Positions 16,300 to 26,405 of a stretch of DNA of 38,090 nt are shown here, one piece after another (positions within the stretch are counted from its first letter, which is position 1; each line of letters opens with the position of its first letter). Position numbers and translations under genes: made by a program. A model generated the notes under the pieces. It was not told the origin of the DNA. It made no database searches and saw only the letters and a list, made by a program, of their open reading frames with translations. The DNA comes from Lysinibacillus mangiferihumi (GTDB lineage: Bacteria > Bacillota > Bacilli > Bacillales_A > Planococcaceae), in the NCBI RefSeq assembly GCF_003049665.1, contig NZ_PYWM01000040.1, positions 1-38,090 on the forward strand, in the 5' to 3' direction.

Positions 16300-16505
16300 T
16301 AAAATTCCACTCCTTTAAATTGGATATTTCTATTGTACTAAAGAAGTATTTGGATGCATATCTAAATGGTAAATTGTAGATAATTTCAACAAATTCACTT
16401 GATACATTGTAAGGATTTTCCGCTATAATAAAATAGATATTCTGTGACAGTCCTATACTTATTTGTCTTTTCCCTATACAATTTAACACGAAGGGAGAGG
16501 AAACC

Positions 16506-17219
16506 TTGCCTAAGTTTATTTTAATGACAATTACGTATATTGTCTCACTCATCCTAACCTTTTCATCCTATTTTATAAAAATAAATGGTCAATCTTCGTT
16601 AGAAATCTCAAATCGTTTTCCCGTAATGTTTGCACCTATTAATATTAGTTATATGATATGGATAGTCATTTACATTTTGCTCGCTTATTGGTTAGTTATG
16701 AATTTTAAAAAGACAACTATAAAACAGACTGTTCTCTTTAGCAACGTATGTATATTACAAGCGATTTCTATTTTATTTTGGCATTATGAATTATTCATAG
16801 TATTTTTCATCTGTACAGTATTGTTAGTACTATACTTATTTTTCCTTTACAATACGTACTCACATTCCAATAATGCATTATCTGGCCGCCTACCGATTTC
16901 ACTTTACTTTGCTTGGTCTACATTTTTATTGATGACAAATACGAGTTTTACGTTAACTTCTTATGAATGGAATGGCTTTGGTCTTAGCAATCCACTTTGG
17001 GCAGTTATTTTACTGACAATTGGTGTCGTGATTGCCTTACATATACGTTATCATCATTTTGATATTGTCTATCCTAGCGTTTTCATCTGGGCATTCGTTG
17101 GCATTGCATTTCATAATCATCTTGACGAGTTGCTTGTGACGACAGCAGCCTTATTTTTATGTGGTGTACTTGTTGTTGGTATTCTATTCGTCAAAAAAAA
17201 ACCTGCTTACCAAAAATAA
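16506..17219 (+). CDS. TspO/MBR-like membrane protein
   Basis: The 237-residue protein has about seven hydrophobic segments. FPVMFAPINISYMIWIVIYI and RLPISLYFAWSTFLLMTN resemble the tryptophan-rich sensory protein (TspO/MBR) pattern in longer variants of about 240 residues, so it is probably a distant relative. No ligand can be inferred. It starts with TTG at 16506 after GGGAGAGG; an ATG at 16524 is the alternative but has no site of its own. The gene ends inside the terminator stem shared with the map gene. Confidence 0.6.
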   Translation: MPKFILMTITYIVSLILTFSSYFIKINGQSSLEISNRFPVMFAPINISYMIWIVIYILLAYWLVMNFKKTTIKQTVLFSNVCILQAISILFWHYELFIVFFICTVLLVLYLFFLYNTYSHSNNALSGRLPISLYFAWSTFLLMTNTSFTLTSYEWNGFGLSNPLWAVILLTIGVVIALHIRYHHFDIVYPSVFIWAFVGIAFHNHLDELLVTTAALFLCGVLVVGILFVKKKPAYQK

Positions 17220-17238
17220 ATCGGTAAGCAGGTTTTTT
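17199..17238. terminator. Bidirectional terminator
   Basis: AAAACCTGCTTACC pairs with GGTAAGCAGGTTTT around an 11-base loop that contains the end of the TspO-like gene. It also lies just downstream of the converging map gene. Confidence 0.88.
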
Positions 17239-17246
17239 AGTTCGTC

Positions 17247-18020
<774 letters not shown>

Positions 18021-18211
18021 CTAATATCTACTCTTTAATATAACATAACTTTTTATGTGCATAACGCCAAAAGCTTTAATTATTCTATGCCAATAGGATT
18101 TCATTAGTGCTACTCATAGAAAAAACAGACGATTTTAAAAGTCTTTAGACATTAAAACAGCCTTTCTCTACCGTGTATCTACAGTGCATTTAAACTAATC
18201 GTTCTCAATAT

Positions 18212-18251
18212 GAAAAATAGTATACTAAGTGATTCTTAGCATACTATTTCC
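18212..18251 (-). terminator. Terminator of thiT
   Basis: AAATAGTATGCTAAG pairs with CTTAGTATACTATTT with one G-T pair, followed by T on the minus strand. Confidence 0.78.
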
Positions 18252-18257
18252 ATTCAT

Positions 18258-18818
18258 TTATGATTTTCGTTGCATTAATTGTGGCGCTGCTGTAAATAAT
18301 AGAACACCGACAATAGCTGTTAAAATAGTTGCTGGTAGCATATATGTTCCATTATAAATAATTGAATAAATCCATGCATTTTGATCGCCCGCATACTCTG
18401 CAAAGAATACTGCACCTGCAATCGTGTGTGCAAGATAGCGTAAAAAACCAGCTAACACTGTTCCCATCACTATGTACAGAGCCATTTTCTTTTTGTTGAG
18501 TGCTGTTGCGGCTTTTAATACAGGTTCACGAACGATTGCCGCTAAACCTACTACAGTAAAGGCTACCCCGTAATCTAGTAATCCTTGAAGCCAGTGCACA
18601 ATATAAGCACCAAACATTGTTTGTAGCACACCAATTAATAGACCTGTTGTGAGCCCTGACAAAAGCCCCCAACGAAATGCCATTAAAATAATTGGTATCA
18701 TAACTAAGCTTACCGAGCCACCTTGTGCCCATACTTTAAAAGAAACTTGATCGAGCACAAGCCCTACCGCTGCGAAAATTGCAATCTCCACCAGCATGAG
18801 TAATCTTTTTTTGTCCAT
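18258..18818 (-). CDS. thiT: Thiamine ECF transporter substrate-binding subunit ThiT
   Basis: The 186-residue protein has six hydrophobic segments and the ThiT pattern: MLVEIAIFAAVGLVLD at the start, then GGSVSLVMIPI, AFRWGLLSGLTTGLLIG and WLQGLLDYGVAF. ThiT (YuaJ) binds thiamine and works with the shared ECF energizing module, which is not encoded in this window. The TPP riboswitch directly upstream makes the assignment firm. AAAGGAG lies before the ATG at 18818; an upstream in-frame ATG near 18890 would lie inside the leader. Confidence 0.95.
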   Translation of the reverse strand: MDKKRLLMLVEIAIFAAVGLVLDQVSFKVWAQGGSVSLVMIPIILMAFRWGLLSGLTTGLLIGVLQTMFGAYIVHWLQGLLDYGVAFTVVGLAAIVREPVLKAATALNKKKMALYIVMGTVLAGFLRYLAHTIAGAVFFAEYAGDQNAWIYSIIYNGTYMLPATILTAIVGVLLFTAAPQLMQRKS

Positions 18819-18903
18819 ACTATTATTCTCTCCTTTGTTCCGATGTAGGATACAAGAGCAGGAATAGAAAACAATTATTTGAATGTGCACCTCGATCCGG
18901 CAT

Positions 18904-18938
18904 AAAAAAAACGATGCCAGGACAGAGCCTCACATCGT
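18904..18938 (-). terminator. Expression-platform terminator of the TPP riboswitch
   Basis: ACGATG (18933-18938 on the minus strand) pairs with CATCGT (18911-18916), with an inner AGG/CCT, followed by a run of eight T. It lies between aptamer and thiT, so thiamine pyrophosphate would favour premature termination. Confidence 0.85.
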
Positions 18939-18956
18939 AAAAGTGTCGGTTTCTAT

Positions 18957-19047
18957 CCACATCCCTACGCAAGTGTTAACTTACAGGTTCAAAGAGTAAA
19001 GGCATTACGTGCCCAGTCTCAGCTGACATCATCAGCTCCCCTTGTGG
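18957..19047 (-). ncRNA. TPP riboswitch aptamer (THI element)
   Basis: On the minus strand the segment shows the conserved order AGGGGAGC, GCTGAGACTGGGCA, CTTTGAACCTG, GTTAACACTTGCGTAGGGA. The closing helix is CCACA (19043-19047) with TGTGG (18957-18961). It binds thiamine pyrophosphate and controls thiT. Confidence 0.95.
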
Positions 19048-19179
19048 TCGTTACATCTCATTTTTATTGAACACCCTCATTGTACGCAAACACCTTTGCG
19101 ATTACAACCTTTTCCTCAATTATTTTTTTTGAAACTTTTAGGCTTTCTATGCGTAAATATTAAAAAGGGAGGAACAATT

Positions 19180-19512
19180 ATGGAGAATCAAAAAGTTTTA
19201 TCTGCGTTTAGTTATCTCAGTATTTTTATTGCACCATTTGTCGTTCCATTAATCGTTTACTTTGTTTCAAAGGATAGTGAAGTCAAAAGACATTCCATTC
19301 GAGCACTTATTTCTCACTTAATTCCGTTAGTCTTGGGTTTCATTTTCTTTGCTATCTTTATATTTTCTACAATGTCATTGAACACGTTTGATCCTTCTTC
19401 AAATGGGAATACATTCATTATCATTTGGTTTGCTTCATTTGCAATTTATTTACTCGTATCATTAGGTATTGTCATTTGGAATATTGTGCAAGCTGTACGA
19501 GTTATACGTTAA
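19180..19512 (+). CDS. DUF4870 domain membrane protein
   Basis: The 110-residue protein has three to four hydrophobic segments with the DUF4870 pattern: LSAFSYLSIFIAPFVVPLIV, YFVSKDSEVKRHSIRAL, and a final IVIWNIVQAVRVIR. The family has no known function. AAAGGGAGG lies before the ATG at 19180; the frame is open further upstream but without support. The 40-residue cationic peptide gene follows 28 bp later and shares the transcript. Confidence 0.85.
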   Translation: MENQKVLSAFSYLSIFIAPFVVPLIVYFVSKDSEVKRHSIRALISHLIPLVLGFIFFAIFIFSTMSLNTFDPSSNGNTFIIIWFASFAIYLLVSLGIVIWNIVQAVRVIR

Positions 19513-19540
19513 AATTTAGTACTAAGGAGATGTCGTATTC

Positions 19541-19663
19541 ATGAAAGTATCAAAAGTAGTGAAAACCGCTATAAAATTTGCACCTATTGTCATTCCTATC
19601 GTCAAAAAAGTAGTTGCTGCAAAAAAAGGGACAGCACCTTACGTATCAACACGCAGAAAATAA
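19541..19663 (+). CDS. Small cationic amphipathic peptide
   Basis: A 40-residue frame starts with ATG after AAGGAGATG and ends before the terminator at 19704. It has 11 lysines or arginines and only hydrophobic or small residues otherwise. The stretch from KVVKTAIKFAPIVIPIVKK alternates basic and hydrophobic residues, so it may lie on the membrane surface. No family recognised. Being downstream of a DUF4870 membrane protein suggests a joint role at the membrane, for example a partner or a toxic peptide with its protector, but nothing in the sequence decides this. Confidence 0.6.
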   Translation: MKVSKVVKTAIKFAPIVIPIVKKVVAAKKGTAPYVSTRRK

Positions 19664-19680
19664 GCGCACTGACTTCTTTA

Positions 19681-19701
19681 AATTGTTTGAGTGACTGGCA
19701 C
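19681..19701 (+). repeat. GTGACTGGCAC motif, copy 3
   Basis: AATTGTTTGA followed by GTGACTGGCAC. It pairs with the copy at 19746 in the same orientation, with the terminator between them. Confidence 0.75.
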
Positions 19702-19703
19702 AC

Positions 19704-19741
19704 AAAACCCACTTACACCACAGCGTGCAAGTGGGTTTTAT
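19704..19741 (+). terminator. Terminator of the DUF4870 operon
   Basis: AAAACCCACTT pairs with AAGTGGGTTTT; T-rich sequence follows. It lies exactly between two copies of the GTGACTGGCAC motif and can also serve sbcC on the other strand. Confidence 0.8.
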
Positions 19742-19745
19742 TTAG

Positions 19746-19766
19746 AATTGTTTGGGTGACTGGCAC
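19746..19766 (+). repeat. GTGACTGGCAC motif, copy 4
   Basis: AATTGTTTGG followed by GTGACTGGCAC. Its last base is the first base of the sbcC stop codon on the opposite strand. Confidence 0.75.
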
Positions 19767-22700
19767 TACTTTACTTCAAAGTGTGTTGTACTATGTCCAC
19801 TTAACGTTTTTTCAACATGTAAAACGGCTGGCATTGCGGCTTTTAACTCGGCTACATGTGAAATAACACCAATCATTCTTCCTGAATCTTGTAAATCAAT
19901 TAACGTATCAATTGCTTTATTTAACGCTTCCTCATCTAAAGAACCAAAGCCCTCGTCGATAAACATCGTTTCAATCTGAATATTCCCTTGGAAGCTTTGA
20001 ATAACATCTGCCATACCTAATGCAAGACTTAATGACGCATTAAACTTCTCCCCACCAGATAATGTTTTTACATCTCTTAATTGGTCCGTATAAGCATCAT
20101 ACACATCTAACCCTAACCCACTTTGCTTGGCATGCTTCTCCAAGCGATCAGAGCGCCGCAATTCAAACTGTCCATTGGATAAATGGAATAAACGAAGGTT
20201 GGCTGCTGCTGTAATCTTATCTAAATAATTGATTTGAATAAAACGCTCAAATGACAGTTTTTTGGGATTTTGACCATTCAACACGGTGTAAAGTTCTTTT
20301 ACACGACCTGCTTCTTTTTCGAGTATCCGTATTTCCCTCGCCGTTTCATCAACTTTAACAATAAAGTCTGCACATGCTGTTGCATAATTTTTCGTCTGTT
20401 GCAATATTTTAAATGCTTCTTCAGATGTTGCTCGCAGCATCTCCAGCTTGTCTTCTAATATCGTTAAATTTTGCTTCTCTTTTCCTTCAAGATGTTGTGC
20501 TCCATCTAAGATTTGTTGCTGTAAAGAGTGCTGTTGTAAAGCGTAATCCCGGCACGCTTTACGTAATTCCTCGATTTGTACAATACTTCGCTTTGCCGCC
20601 GCATATGCTTCATATGTTGTAAAACCAACATTGTTCATGCTTGTGACAAATTGTTCTCGTTTTTCATTCAGTTTGTTTTGCAATTCCTCATATGCTTTTT
20701 TCGCCAGTTCTTCTGCTATAGCTGCCTTATGTGACGCTTCTTTTGTTGCTTGTAGATTATGCTGACTTGCGTTCCATGCTGCTTGTAAGGCATTCTTTTG
20801 CGATTTTATATCTTCCATTGTTTGCTTTAATTGTTGCAATGACTTTACATGTTCAGGAATATACTTTTGTTGTTCTTCCACAATTGCTTGCTGTTTAATT
20901 AATTCTTTCGACTGCTCAGCAAAATAGTGCTCTAACTGGACTTGTTTGTGTTGCAATTGTTCATTTCTTGCCACTTGCTCTTTTAGCTTAGTCCGTGCGA
21001 TAGATAGTTGATCGTTAACGATTTTTAAGACAGTAACTTGTTGCTCAATGAATTGTAATGAAGTTGTAAGTTCTACTCGATCAGCTAGTGCTATATGGCT
21101 AGCTTCTACCTGTTCAGCCACCTCTTGAAGCAATTGTTTTGTTGTTTTGACTGTTGCTTCTTTTTCATAATAATTTCTCTCATTTGCATGAGCTGTCGCG
21201 CGGATTGTTTCCAGCTCCACTTCATCCACGACTGCTAGTGGCTCACTATGTGTTAATTGGTGTGTTGTACTGCCACAAACGGGACAAGCATCGCCATCCT
21301 TTAACTTGGCTGCTAAAATACTTGCCTGACTGGTAATCCATTGTTGTTCCTTGGTCTGTAGCGCTTTGTTACTTTCTTGATAGAGCTGTTGCGCCCTTTG
21401 AAGCGCTTGCTCAGCTAGCTCACTCGCTTGCTCATATTTTTCCCATTGAGCTAATAATGTGACTTGTTCTTTAAGCTTAGGAAGTTGTTCTAAATAACCC
21501 GCATAGGGCTCCATTTGTTTTTCATATTGCTCAATGGTTGTTGTTAACTCTTGAAGTTGGGTTTGCTCTTTTTCTAAAATGTTTAGATTATCTGCTACTG
21601 CACGTTTAGCATTTTCAACAAGTTGTTGCGTTATTTCTAGTTGTTGCTGATTATGCTCAAATGCCTCAAACTTTGGTAACAGGGCTAATAGCTGCATTTC
21701 TTGTTGCAATATTTGCTGACGCGCTGGTTCTTTCGCTTCTTCCTCTGAAAATAATTGCTGGGCTATTTCTAGTTGTGCCAAAGCGTTTTGATGATTTATT
21801 GTAGCTTGCTGATAAAGTTGTTCCTTATGATTTTGCTCTGTCCGTAATTCTACACACTGTTGTTCAAAAGTAAGAAGACGCTCCGCTTGTTCAGCTAATT
21901 GTATTTCCTGTTCCTTCGCTGTATATAAATGTTGTTGTTGTAACAGCATTTGCAAACGGGCTTGTCGTTGCTCCTGTTGCTCGAACTGCTCGTTCAGCGC
22001 TTTCGCCATACTGTAATATTCTTGTTCCTTTTGATGATGCGCATAGGCTTCTTCATAGCGGAGCTGTTCCGTTTGGATACTAGCATTATAAAAGAATTGC
22101 TCTTCTTCAAGGGCATTTTTTAGTTGATGCATATTATCCGTATTATTGCTTATACAAGTAAATAGTGTTGATGACCGTTGTGGTAATGCACCTGCAATTT
22201 GTCCAAGTAAATGTTCTTTCAATTGTTGGGCACGCTCGACATCCTTTTCGGCTTCTTTTCTTTTGATATCTAGTTTTTTGGTCATTGCATTAAAACGATC
22301 TGTTTTAAAAATTTTACGTAAAATGACTTCTTTATTGGAGGAATCAGAAGTTAATAACTTGCGAAATTCCCCTTGGGGCAACATCACAATTTGACTAAAC
22401 TGATCTTTTGTTAGCCCTATAATTTCAAGCAGTTTTTTATCTACTTCATTTGTTTGCTGCTTCTCCACTATACTAAAGTCAAATTTACCATCCTTTATTT
22501 CTGCTAATTCAACTTTTCTTCCTGTGACACTTTTATTTTTTGCTTTAATATGACCCGGCTGGCGTAAAATGTGATACACTTTACCGCGCATTTCAAAAAC
22601 CAATTCTACTGCGGTGTAAACATCATCCGCAGCAAAGCCGCTCCGAAGCATAGCTGTATCCTGACGATCTTCACCACTTCCTGCACCATACAACGCATAA

Positions 22701-22846
22701 CAAATCGCATCAAAAATCGTCGTTTTCCCAGCGCCTGTTTTGCCTGAAATAGCAAATAAACGGTACTCTCCAAGCTGTTGGAAATCAATCACTTCTGTAT
22801 GTTTATATGGACCGAAAGCAGTAATCGTTAACTTGAGTGGTTTCAT
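19766..22846 (-). CDS. sbcC: SbcC nuclease subunit (Rad50-like ATPase)
   Basis: The 1026-residue SMC-like protein has Walker A GKTGAGKT (35-42), two long Q/E/K-rich coiled coils, a zinc hook CPVC (521-524) in the middle, and a C-terminal LSGGEKF signature with Walker B MFIDEGFGSLDE. With SbcD it forms the complex that cuts hairpin and palindromic DNA and trims blocked ends. Length is normal for the family. Its ATG overlaps the stop of sbcD by 4 bp, so translation is coupled. The hairpin-rich repeats elsewhere in the window are the kind of DNA this complex acts on. Confidence 0.96.
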   Translation of the reverse strand: MKPLKLTITAFGPYKHTEVIDFQQLGEYRLFAISGKTGAGKTTIFDAICYALYGAGSGEDRQDTAMLRSGFAADDVYTAVELVFEMRGKVYHILRQPGHIKAKNKSVTGRKVELAEIKDGKFDFSIVEKQQTNEVDKKLLEIIGLTKDQFSQIVMLPQGEFRKLLTSDSSNKEVILRKIFKTDRFNAMTKKLDIKRKEAEKDVERAQQLKEHLLGQIAGALPQRSSTLFTCISNNTDNMHQLKNALEEEQFFYNASIQTEQLRYEEAYAHHQKEQEYYSMAKALNEQFEQQEQRQARLQMLLQQQHLYTAKEQEIQLAEQAERLLTFEQQCVELRTEQNHKEQLYQQATINHQNALAQLEIAQQLFSEEEAKEPARQQILQQEMQLLALLPKFEAFEHNQQQLEITQQLVENAKRAVADNLNILEKEQTQLQELTTTIEQYEKQMEPYAGYLEQLPKLKEQVTLLAQWEKYEQASELAEQALQRAQQLYQESNKALQTKEQQWITSQASILAAKLKDGDACPVCGSTTHQLTHSEPLAVVDEVELETIRATAHANERNYYEKEATVKTTKQLLQEVAEQVEASHIALADRVELTTSLQFIEQQVTVLKIVNDQLSIARTKLKEQVARNEQLQHKQVQLEHYFAEQSKELIKQQAIVEEQQKYIPEHVKSLQQLKQTMEDIKSQKNALQAAWNASQHNLQATKEASHKAAIAEELAKKAYEELQNKLNEKREQFVTSMNNVGFTTYEAYAAAKRSIVQIEELRKACRDYALQQHSLQQQILDGAQHLEGKEKQNLTILEDKLEMLRATSEEAFKILQQTKNYATACADFIVKVDETAREIRILEKEAGRVKELYTVLNGQNPKKLSFERFIQINYLDKITAAANLRLFHLSNGQFELRRSDRLEKHAKQSGLGLDVYDAYTDQLRDVKTLSGGEKFNASLSLALGMADVIQSFQGNIQIETMFIDEGFGSLDEEALNKAIDTLIDLQDSGRMIGVISHVAELKAAMPAVLHVEKTLSGHSTTHFEVK

Positions 22847-24000
22847 CGAACTGCCTCCCGTTCCTCATCTAATAATTCTTGTAGCATCTCTAAAAACAAA
22901 CGCTCGGTTTCTGGATCAGGTTGATCGCCCAAAACATCTGCATAAAATCCACGAAACAAGTCAATATCCTCTACTTTTTCCGTTTCAACAGCTTGTATTT
23001 CTTGGGCTACTTGTATTCGTGATGCTTTACGTTCAATATGCATTGCATGTGGAAAAACAGTACGGATTCGCTCCATCGGTGAGGCTACAGGTGTCGTGTC
23101 TGTTAATCGTACAAAGACATAATCATCACATGGTGGGAGTTTTAATAAATCATCCATGAAGCCTTCCACCACTCGTAGATCACGTCTTGGCACAAGCTTG
23201 CGTTTGTTCACCTCTACATGTCCATTAGCATCTAGCTCTACAATTAAAAAGCCTTTCTCATGCAAATGTTCAGACAACGAATATTTCAACGGTGAACCTG
23301 CATAGCGAATTGTGTTATTCAGTACAAAGTGGGCTTTATGCAAATGGCCGAGTGCCGTATAGTTGAAATGTTCAAATAAGGCAGCGTCCACGCAATCTGA
23401 CCCACCGATGGATAGCGGTCGTTCCGAATCACTTGTATTTTCTTCTTCAAAGCCATATTTCGTCACAAAAGCATGTCCAATAAAAATATGCCGCTTTGTT
23501 GTATCCATCGTTTGCTGAATATGTGCGATGATTTTTTGCATTGCATCTTGATGTGACTGAATCGTATCATCTTCTAAAATCGTGCGTACGGAGGCTGGTT
23601 CTGCATATGGCACTAGGTGAAAATGCACCTCACCGAATTCATCTGTTAGAACGATTGGTGAATGTTCTTTTGTGAATTGCCCTACGATATGTAACCCACT
23701 ATCTCGCATAAGACGACTACCAAAATTTAATCGTCCCGCACTATCATGATTTCCGGCAACTGCCAACACCGGAATTTTCTTTTCAAGTACAATTTCTGCG
23801 AAAACATCGTTTAATAAGTTAACTGCCTCTACAGGTGGCATTGAACGATCATATAAATCGCCTGCTACAATAATTGCATCAGGTTGTTCTTCTTCAATCG
23901 CTTGCAAAAATTGCTGTAAAATATAACGCTGATCCTCGGTCATATAGATACCTTGTACAAGTTTTCCTAAATGCCAATCGGCTGTATGGAATATTTTCAT
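22843..24000 (-). CDS. sbcD: SbcD exonuclease subunit (Mre11-like)
   Basis: The 385-residue protein is a metallophosphoesterase-type nuclease. Metal-binding motifs are TADWHLGK (Asp8, His10), VAGDLYDR (Asp48), AGNHDS (Asn84, His85), and later GHAF and LGHLH. A capping domain follows after residue 270. It is the nuclease part of SbcCD. CAGGAGG lies before the ATG at 24000. It is first in the operon with sbcC. No LexA box was seen upstream. Confidence 0.95.
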   Translation of the reverse strand: MKIFHTADWHLGKLVQGIYMTEDQRYILQQFLQAIEEEQPDAIIVAGDLYDRSMPPVEAVNLLNDVFAEIVLEKKIPVLAVAGNHDSAGRLNFGSRLMRDSGLHIVGQFTKEHSPIVLTDEFGEVHFHLVPYAEPASVRTILEDDTIQSHQDAMQKIIAHIQQTMDTTKRHIFIGHAFVTKYGFEEENTSDSERPLSIGGSDCVDAALFEHFNYTALGHLHKAHFVLNNTIRYAGSPLKYSLSEHLHEKGFLIVELDANGHVEVNKRKLVPRRDLRVVEGFMDDLLKLPPCDDYVFVRLTDTTPVASPMERIRTVFPHAMHIERKASRIQVAQEIQAVETEKVEDIDLFRGFYADVLGDQPDPETERLFLEMLQELLDEEREAVR

Positions 24001-24049
24001 TGTCTATGCACCTCCTGTTTTTCTTTTATTTTATCATGCCTTCAAACTA

Positions 24050-24070
24050 AATTGTTTCAGTGACTGGCAC
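24050..24070 (+). repeat. GTGACTGGCAC motif, copy 5
   Basis: AATTGTTTCA followed by GTGACTGGCAC, upstream of sbcD. Confidence 0.72.
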
Positions 24071-24083
24071 TCATAATTTTCAG

Positions 24084-24104
24084 AATTGTTTGCGTGCCTG
24101 GCAC
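24084..24104 (+). repeat. GTGACTGGCAC motif, copy 6 (variant)
   Basis: AATTGTTTGC followed by GTGCCTGGCAC, one change in the core. Same orientation as copy 5, 34 bp away, next to a terminator. Confidence 0.7.
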
Positions 24105-24105
24105 T

Positions 24106-24176
24106 AAAAAAGCATGCTAAGTTACTTGAACTGCTTCTAATTAGGAGCCGATTCAGATACTTAGCATACTTTTTTA
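24106..24176 (-). terminator. Terminator of the SGNH hydrolase gene
   Basis: On the minus strand AGTATGCTAAGT pairs with ACTTAGCATGCT around a long loop that contains GGCTCCTAATTAGAAGC, itself partly paired; six T follow. Confidence 0.75.
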
Positions 24177-24209
24177 CTTTATGACAGTTCTTGTGCACTT
24201 GTTCATGTG

Positions 24210-25142
24210 CTAGATTTGTTGTAATTGTTCGTGCTGATTGGCTCTGACCTTTTCTATAAAAGTAGCATAGCCAATAAATCCTTGAATGCTTCTGACGGTT
24301 GCGACTTTCTCTTGTTGTTCCGCTACAGATTTTTCGTTGGACTCCGCTTGTTGCTCCATTATTTCCTGAAATGTCATGGGATTCGGCTTAGGCAGCTCTG
24401 CAGTAGAAATGGCTAAACTATCACTACCGCTATACGATTTTAAAAAGGCATTTGCCATTTGACGATATCCTTCAAAATTAGGATGGACATCTGCTATATT
24501 TGGCAAGTAGCGAGTAGCTTGCAAGCCAAAAGCATCGTAGACATTAACATAAGTCATCCCTGCCTGCTCAGCTTGTTGTTCTAAAATCGTATTTAACTTT
24601 AAGAGCTGTGCATTCGTTCCCTCTTTTTGTGTTGCATGTACAGTGGGATAGGCAAAATAATAGCCCATGATATAGACTTTCGCATTGGGTGCGCGTAATT
24701 TTAGCTCAGCTAATAAATCCGCCATATTTTTGCGCGCAATATTTAATGCAAAATCTACTTGAAGCTGTGAAAATGTTAACGTACCAGCAGATGGGTTAAC
24801 CTGCACAAGACGTAGTAAATCATTGGCACCTGCGGAAATAGTAATTAGCGTTGCATTGGCTAGTAGCGCACTTGCTTCTTCAGACTTAACACGCTCTAAA
24901 ACATCTGCCGTTGTGAAACCAGGAAAAGCGAGCTGCTTTGTATAGTGATTCAATTGCCCAATCATTCCTAATCGCATCGCAACCAAATCGCTATAACCTG
25001 CATCAATTTCCTGATACGGTGTTTGACCAGCCGCTAAGGAATCTCCAAGTGCTACATAATTTTCACCACGTGCAAAGGCAGATGAAACACCAAGTGTTAA
25101 CGAAAGTACAGTTATACTTACTAGGCTTATTAGTCGTTTCAT
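24210..25142 (-). CDS. Secreted SGNH/GDSL hydrolase
   Basis: The 310-residue protein begins with a signal peptide (KR, then a hydrophobic run, cleavage likely after SAFA at residue 24). The SGNH motifs follow: ALGDSLAAG (Ser35), SAGANDLL (the conserved Asn), and DVHPNFEGY (catalytic Asp and His). It is an extracellular esterase or lipase-like hydrolase; the substrate is unknown and may be a cell-wall ester or lipid. After the catalytic domain comes a Q/E-rich C-terminal stretch of about 70 residues unlike the core. GTGAGGTGA precedes the ATG. It is 32 bp behind the M29 aminopeptidase gene and may be part of the same transcript. Confidence 0.87.
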   Translation of the reverse strand: MKRLISLVSITVLSLTLGVSSAFARGENYVALGDSLAAGQTPYQEIDAGYSDLVAMRLGMIGQLNHYTKQLAFPGFTTADVLERVKSEEASALLANATLITISAGANDLLRLVQVNPSAGTLTFSQLQVDFALNIARKNMADLLAELKLRAPNAKVYIMGYYFAYPTVHATQKEGTNAQLLKLNTILEQQAEQAGMTYVNVYDAFGLQATRYLPNIADVHPNFEGYRQMANAFLKSYSGSDSLAISTAELPKPNPMTFQEIMEQQAESNEKSVAEQQEKVATVRSIQGFIGYATFIEKVRANQHEQLQQI

Positions 25143-25174
25143 CTGCTCACCTCACAATAATTGTCGTTAGCCTA

Positions 25175-26404
25175 TTAAAAAGCCCAGCTACCTTTACGGA
25201 AAATTGGCTCCACAGTGCCATCTGGTAAAATACCGTCAATATCCATGTCGCCGCTACCAATCATAAAGTCCTCATGTGTTACTGAAATATTGGCACCTAA
25301 TGCTTCAAGTTGACCATTTTCTAAATCTCTTCCACCTTCTAAACAAGTTGGATACGCTTCACCAATCGCTAAATGGTTGGATGCATTTTCATCAAATAAT
25401 GTATTAAAATATAAGATCTCTGAAGCTGAAATTGGGGATTCATGTGGGACAAGTGCAACTTCTCCTAAATAACAAGATCCTTCATCGACAGCGATTAACT
25501 CTTGCAATAAATCATGCCCAACTTGCGCTTGTGCATCAATAATTTTTCCTTCTTCAAAGGTAAGCTTAAAGCCATCAATAATATTGCCTTGGTATACTAA
25601 TGGCTTGGTATTGCTTACATACCCCTCGACACCTTGTTTCATTGGTAGGGTATACACTTCTTCCGTCGGCATATTAGCGATAAATACAGTACCTTCAGGT
25701 GTTCTGCTCCCACCAGTTAGCCATTTATGCTGTGGTGCTAAAGCAATCGTTAAATCTGTGCCTGGTGCAGTATAATGTAGTTTTGCATATTTTTTATTAT
25801 TTAATAATGCAGCTCGTGATTCTAAGTTTGCAACATGCGTACGCCAGTTTTCAACCGCATTGCCTTCACCAATATGCACCGTTTTAAAGATTGCTTCCCA
25901 GAGCGCTGGTACTTGTTTTTCCACTGCTAAATTCGGGAATACTTTTCCTGCCCACTTAGCTGATGGTACAGCTACAATCGACCAAGCGATTAAATCCTTC
26001 ATCACGGCATTGCGATAGTTTTTCAATGCAGCACCTGATACTTTTTGATGTGTGGCTAATCGCTCAACTGGAATACCAGTTAATTTGTCTGGATCTGCAG
26101 CATCAATCCATAATAATGCCCCTTTGCGTTCGATTAGCTCATCACGCATTTTAACAACCCATTCTGGGAAACGATTTAATTCTTCATCAGATGCATGCTC
26201 GAAATAAGCACGGTCCATCTCATCATCTGAAAAATTCACATGAACACGACCAGCTCCAGCCTTGTATGCCTCTTTCACTACTAAACGCGCAAAGTCTATT
26301 GCTTCCACCGAAGTATTAACTAATAAGTATTGCCCTGGTTGAATATTGACACCAACCTTCACCGCAAGCTCAGCATATGCTTGTAACTTTTCTTCAAATG
26401 TCAT
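25175..26404 (-). CDS. M29 family aminopeptidase, second copy
   Basis: The 409-residue protein is an AmpS-type metallo-aminopeptidase with the same motif set as the gene at 11222-12457: NMPTEEVY, DEGSCYLGEVALV, LFDENASNHLAIG and THEDFMIG. The metal-site residue after the last histidine is Glu-Asp here (HEDFMIGSGDMDIDG) versus Val-Asp in the other copy. GAGGG precedes the ATG. It starts one base after the stop of the helicase gene, so the two are co-transcribed. Two M29 enzymes in one genome are common in Bacillales; these two are 14 kb apart. Confidence 0.92.
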   Translation of the reverse strand: MTFEEKLQAYAELAVKVGVNIQPGQYLLVNTSVEAIDFARLVVKEAYKAGAGRVHVNFSDDEMDRAYFEHASDEELNRFPEWVVKMRDELIERKGALLWIDAADPDKLTGIPVERLATHQKVSGAALKNYRNAVMKDLIAWSIVAVPSAKWAGKVFPNLAVEKQVPALWEAIFKTVHIGEGNAVENWRTHVANLESRAALLNNKKYAKLHYTAPGTDLTIALAPQHKWLTGGSRTPEGTVFIANMPTEEVYTLPMKQGVEGYVSNTKPLVYQGNIIDGFKLTFEEGKIIDAQAQVGHDLLQELIAVDEGSCYLGEVALVPHESPISASEILYFNTLFDENASNHLAIGEAYPTCLEGGRDLENGQLEALGANISVTHEDFMIGSGDMDIDGILPDGTVEPIFRKGSWAF

Positions 26405-26405
26405 A

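Noticed and set aside
19042..19179. N-terminal extension of the DUF4870 gene
   Set aside because: The extension begins at the edge of the TPP riboswitch on the other strand; AAAGGGAGG before 19180 gives the family-like start.
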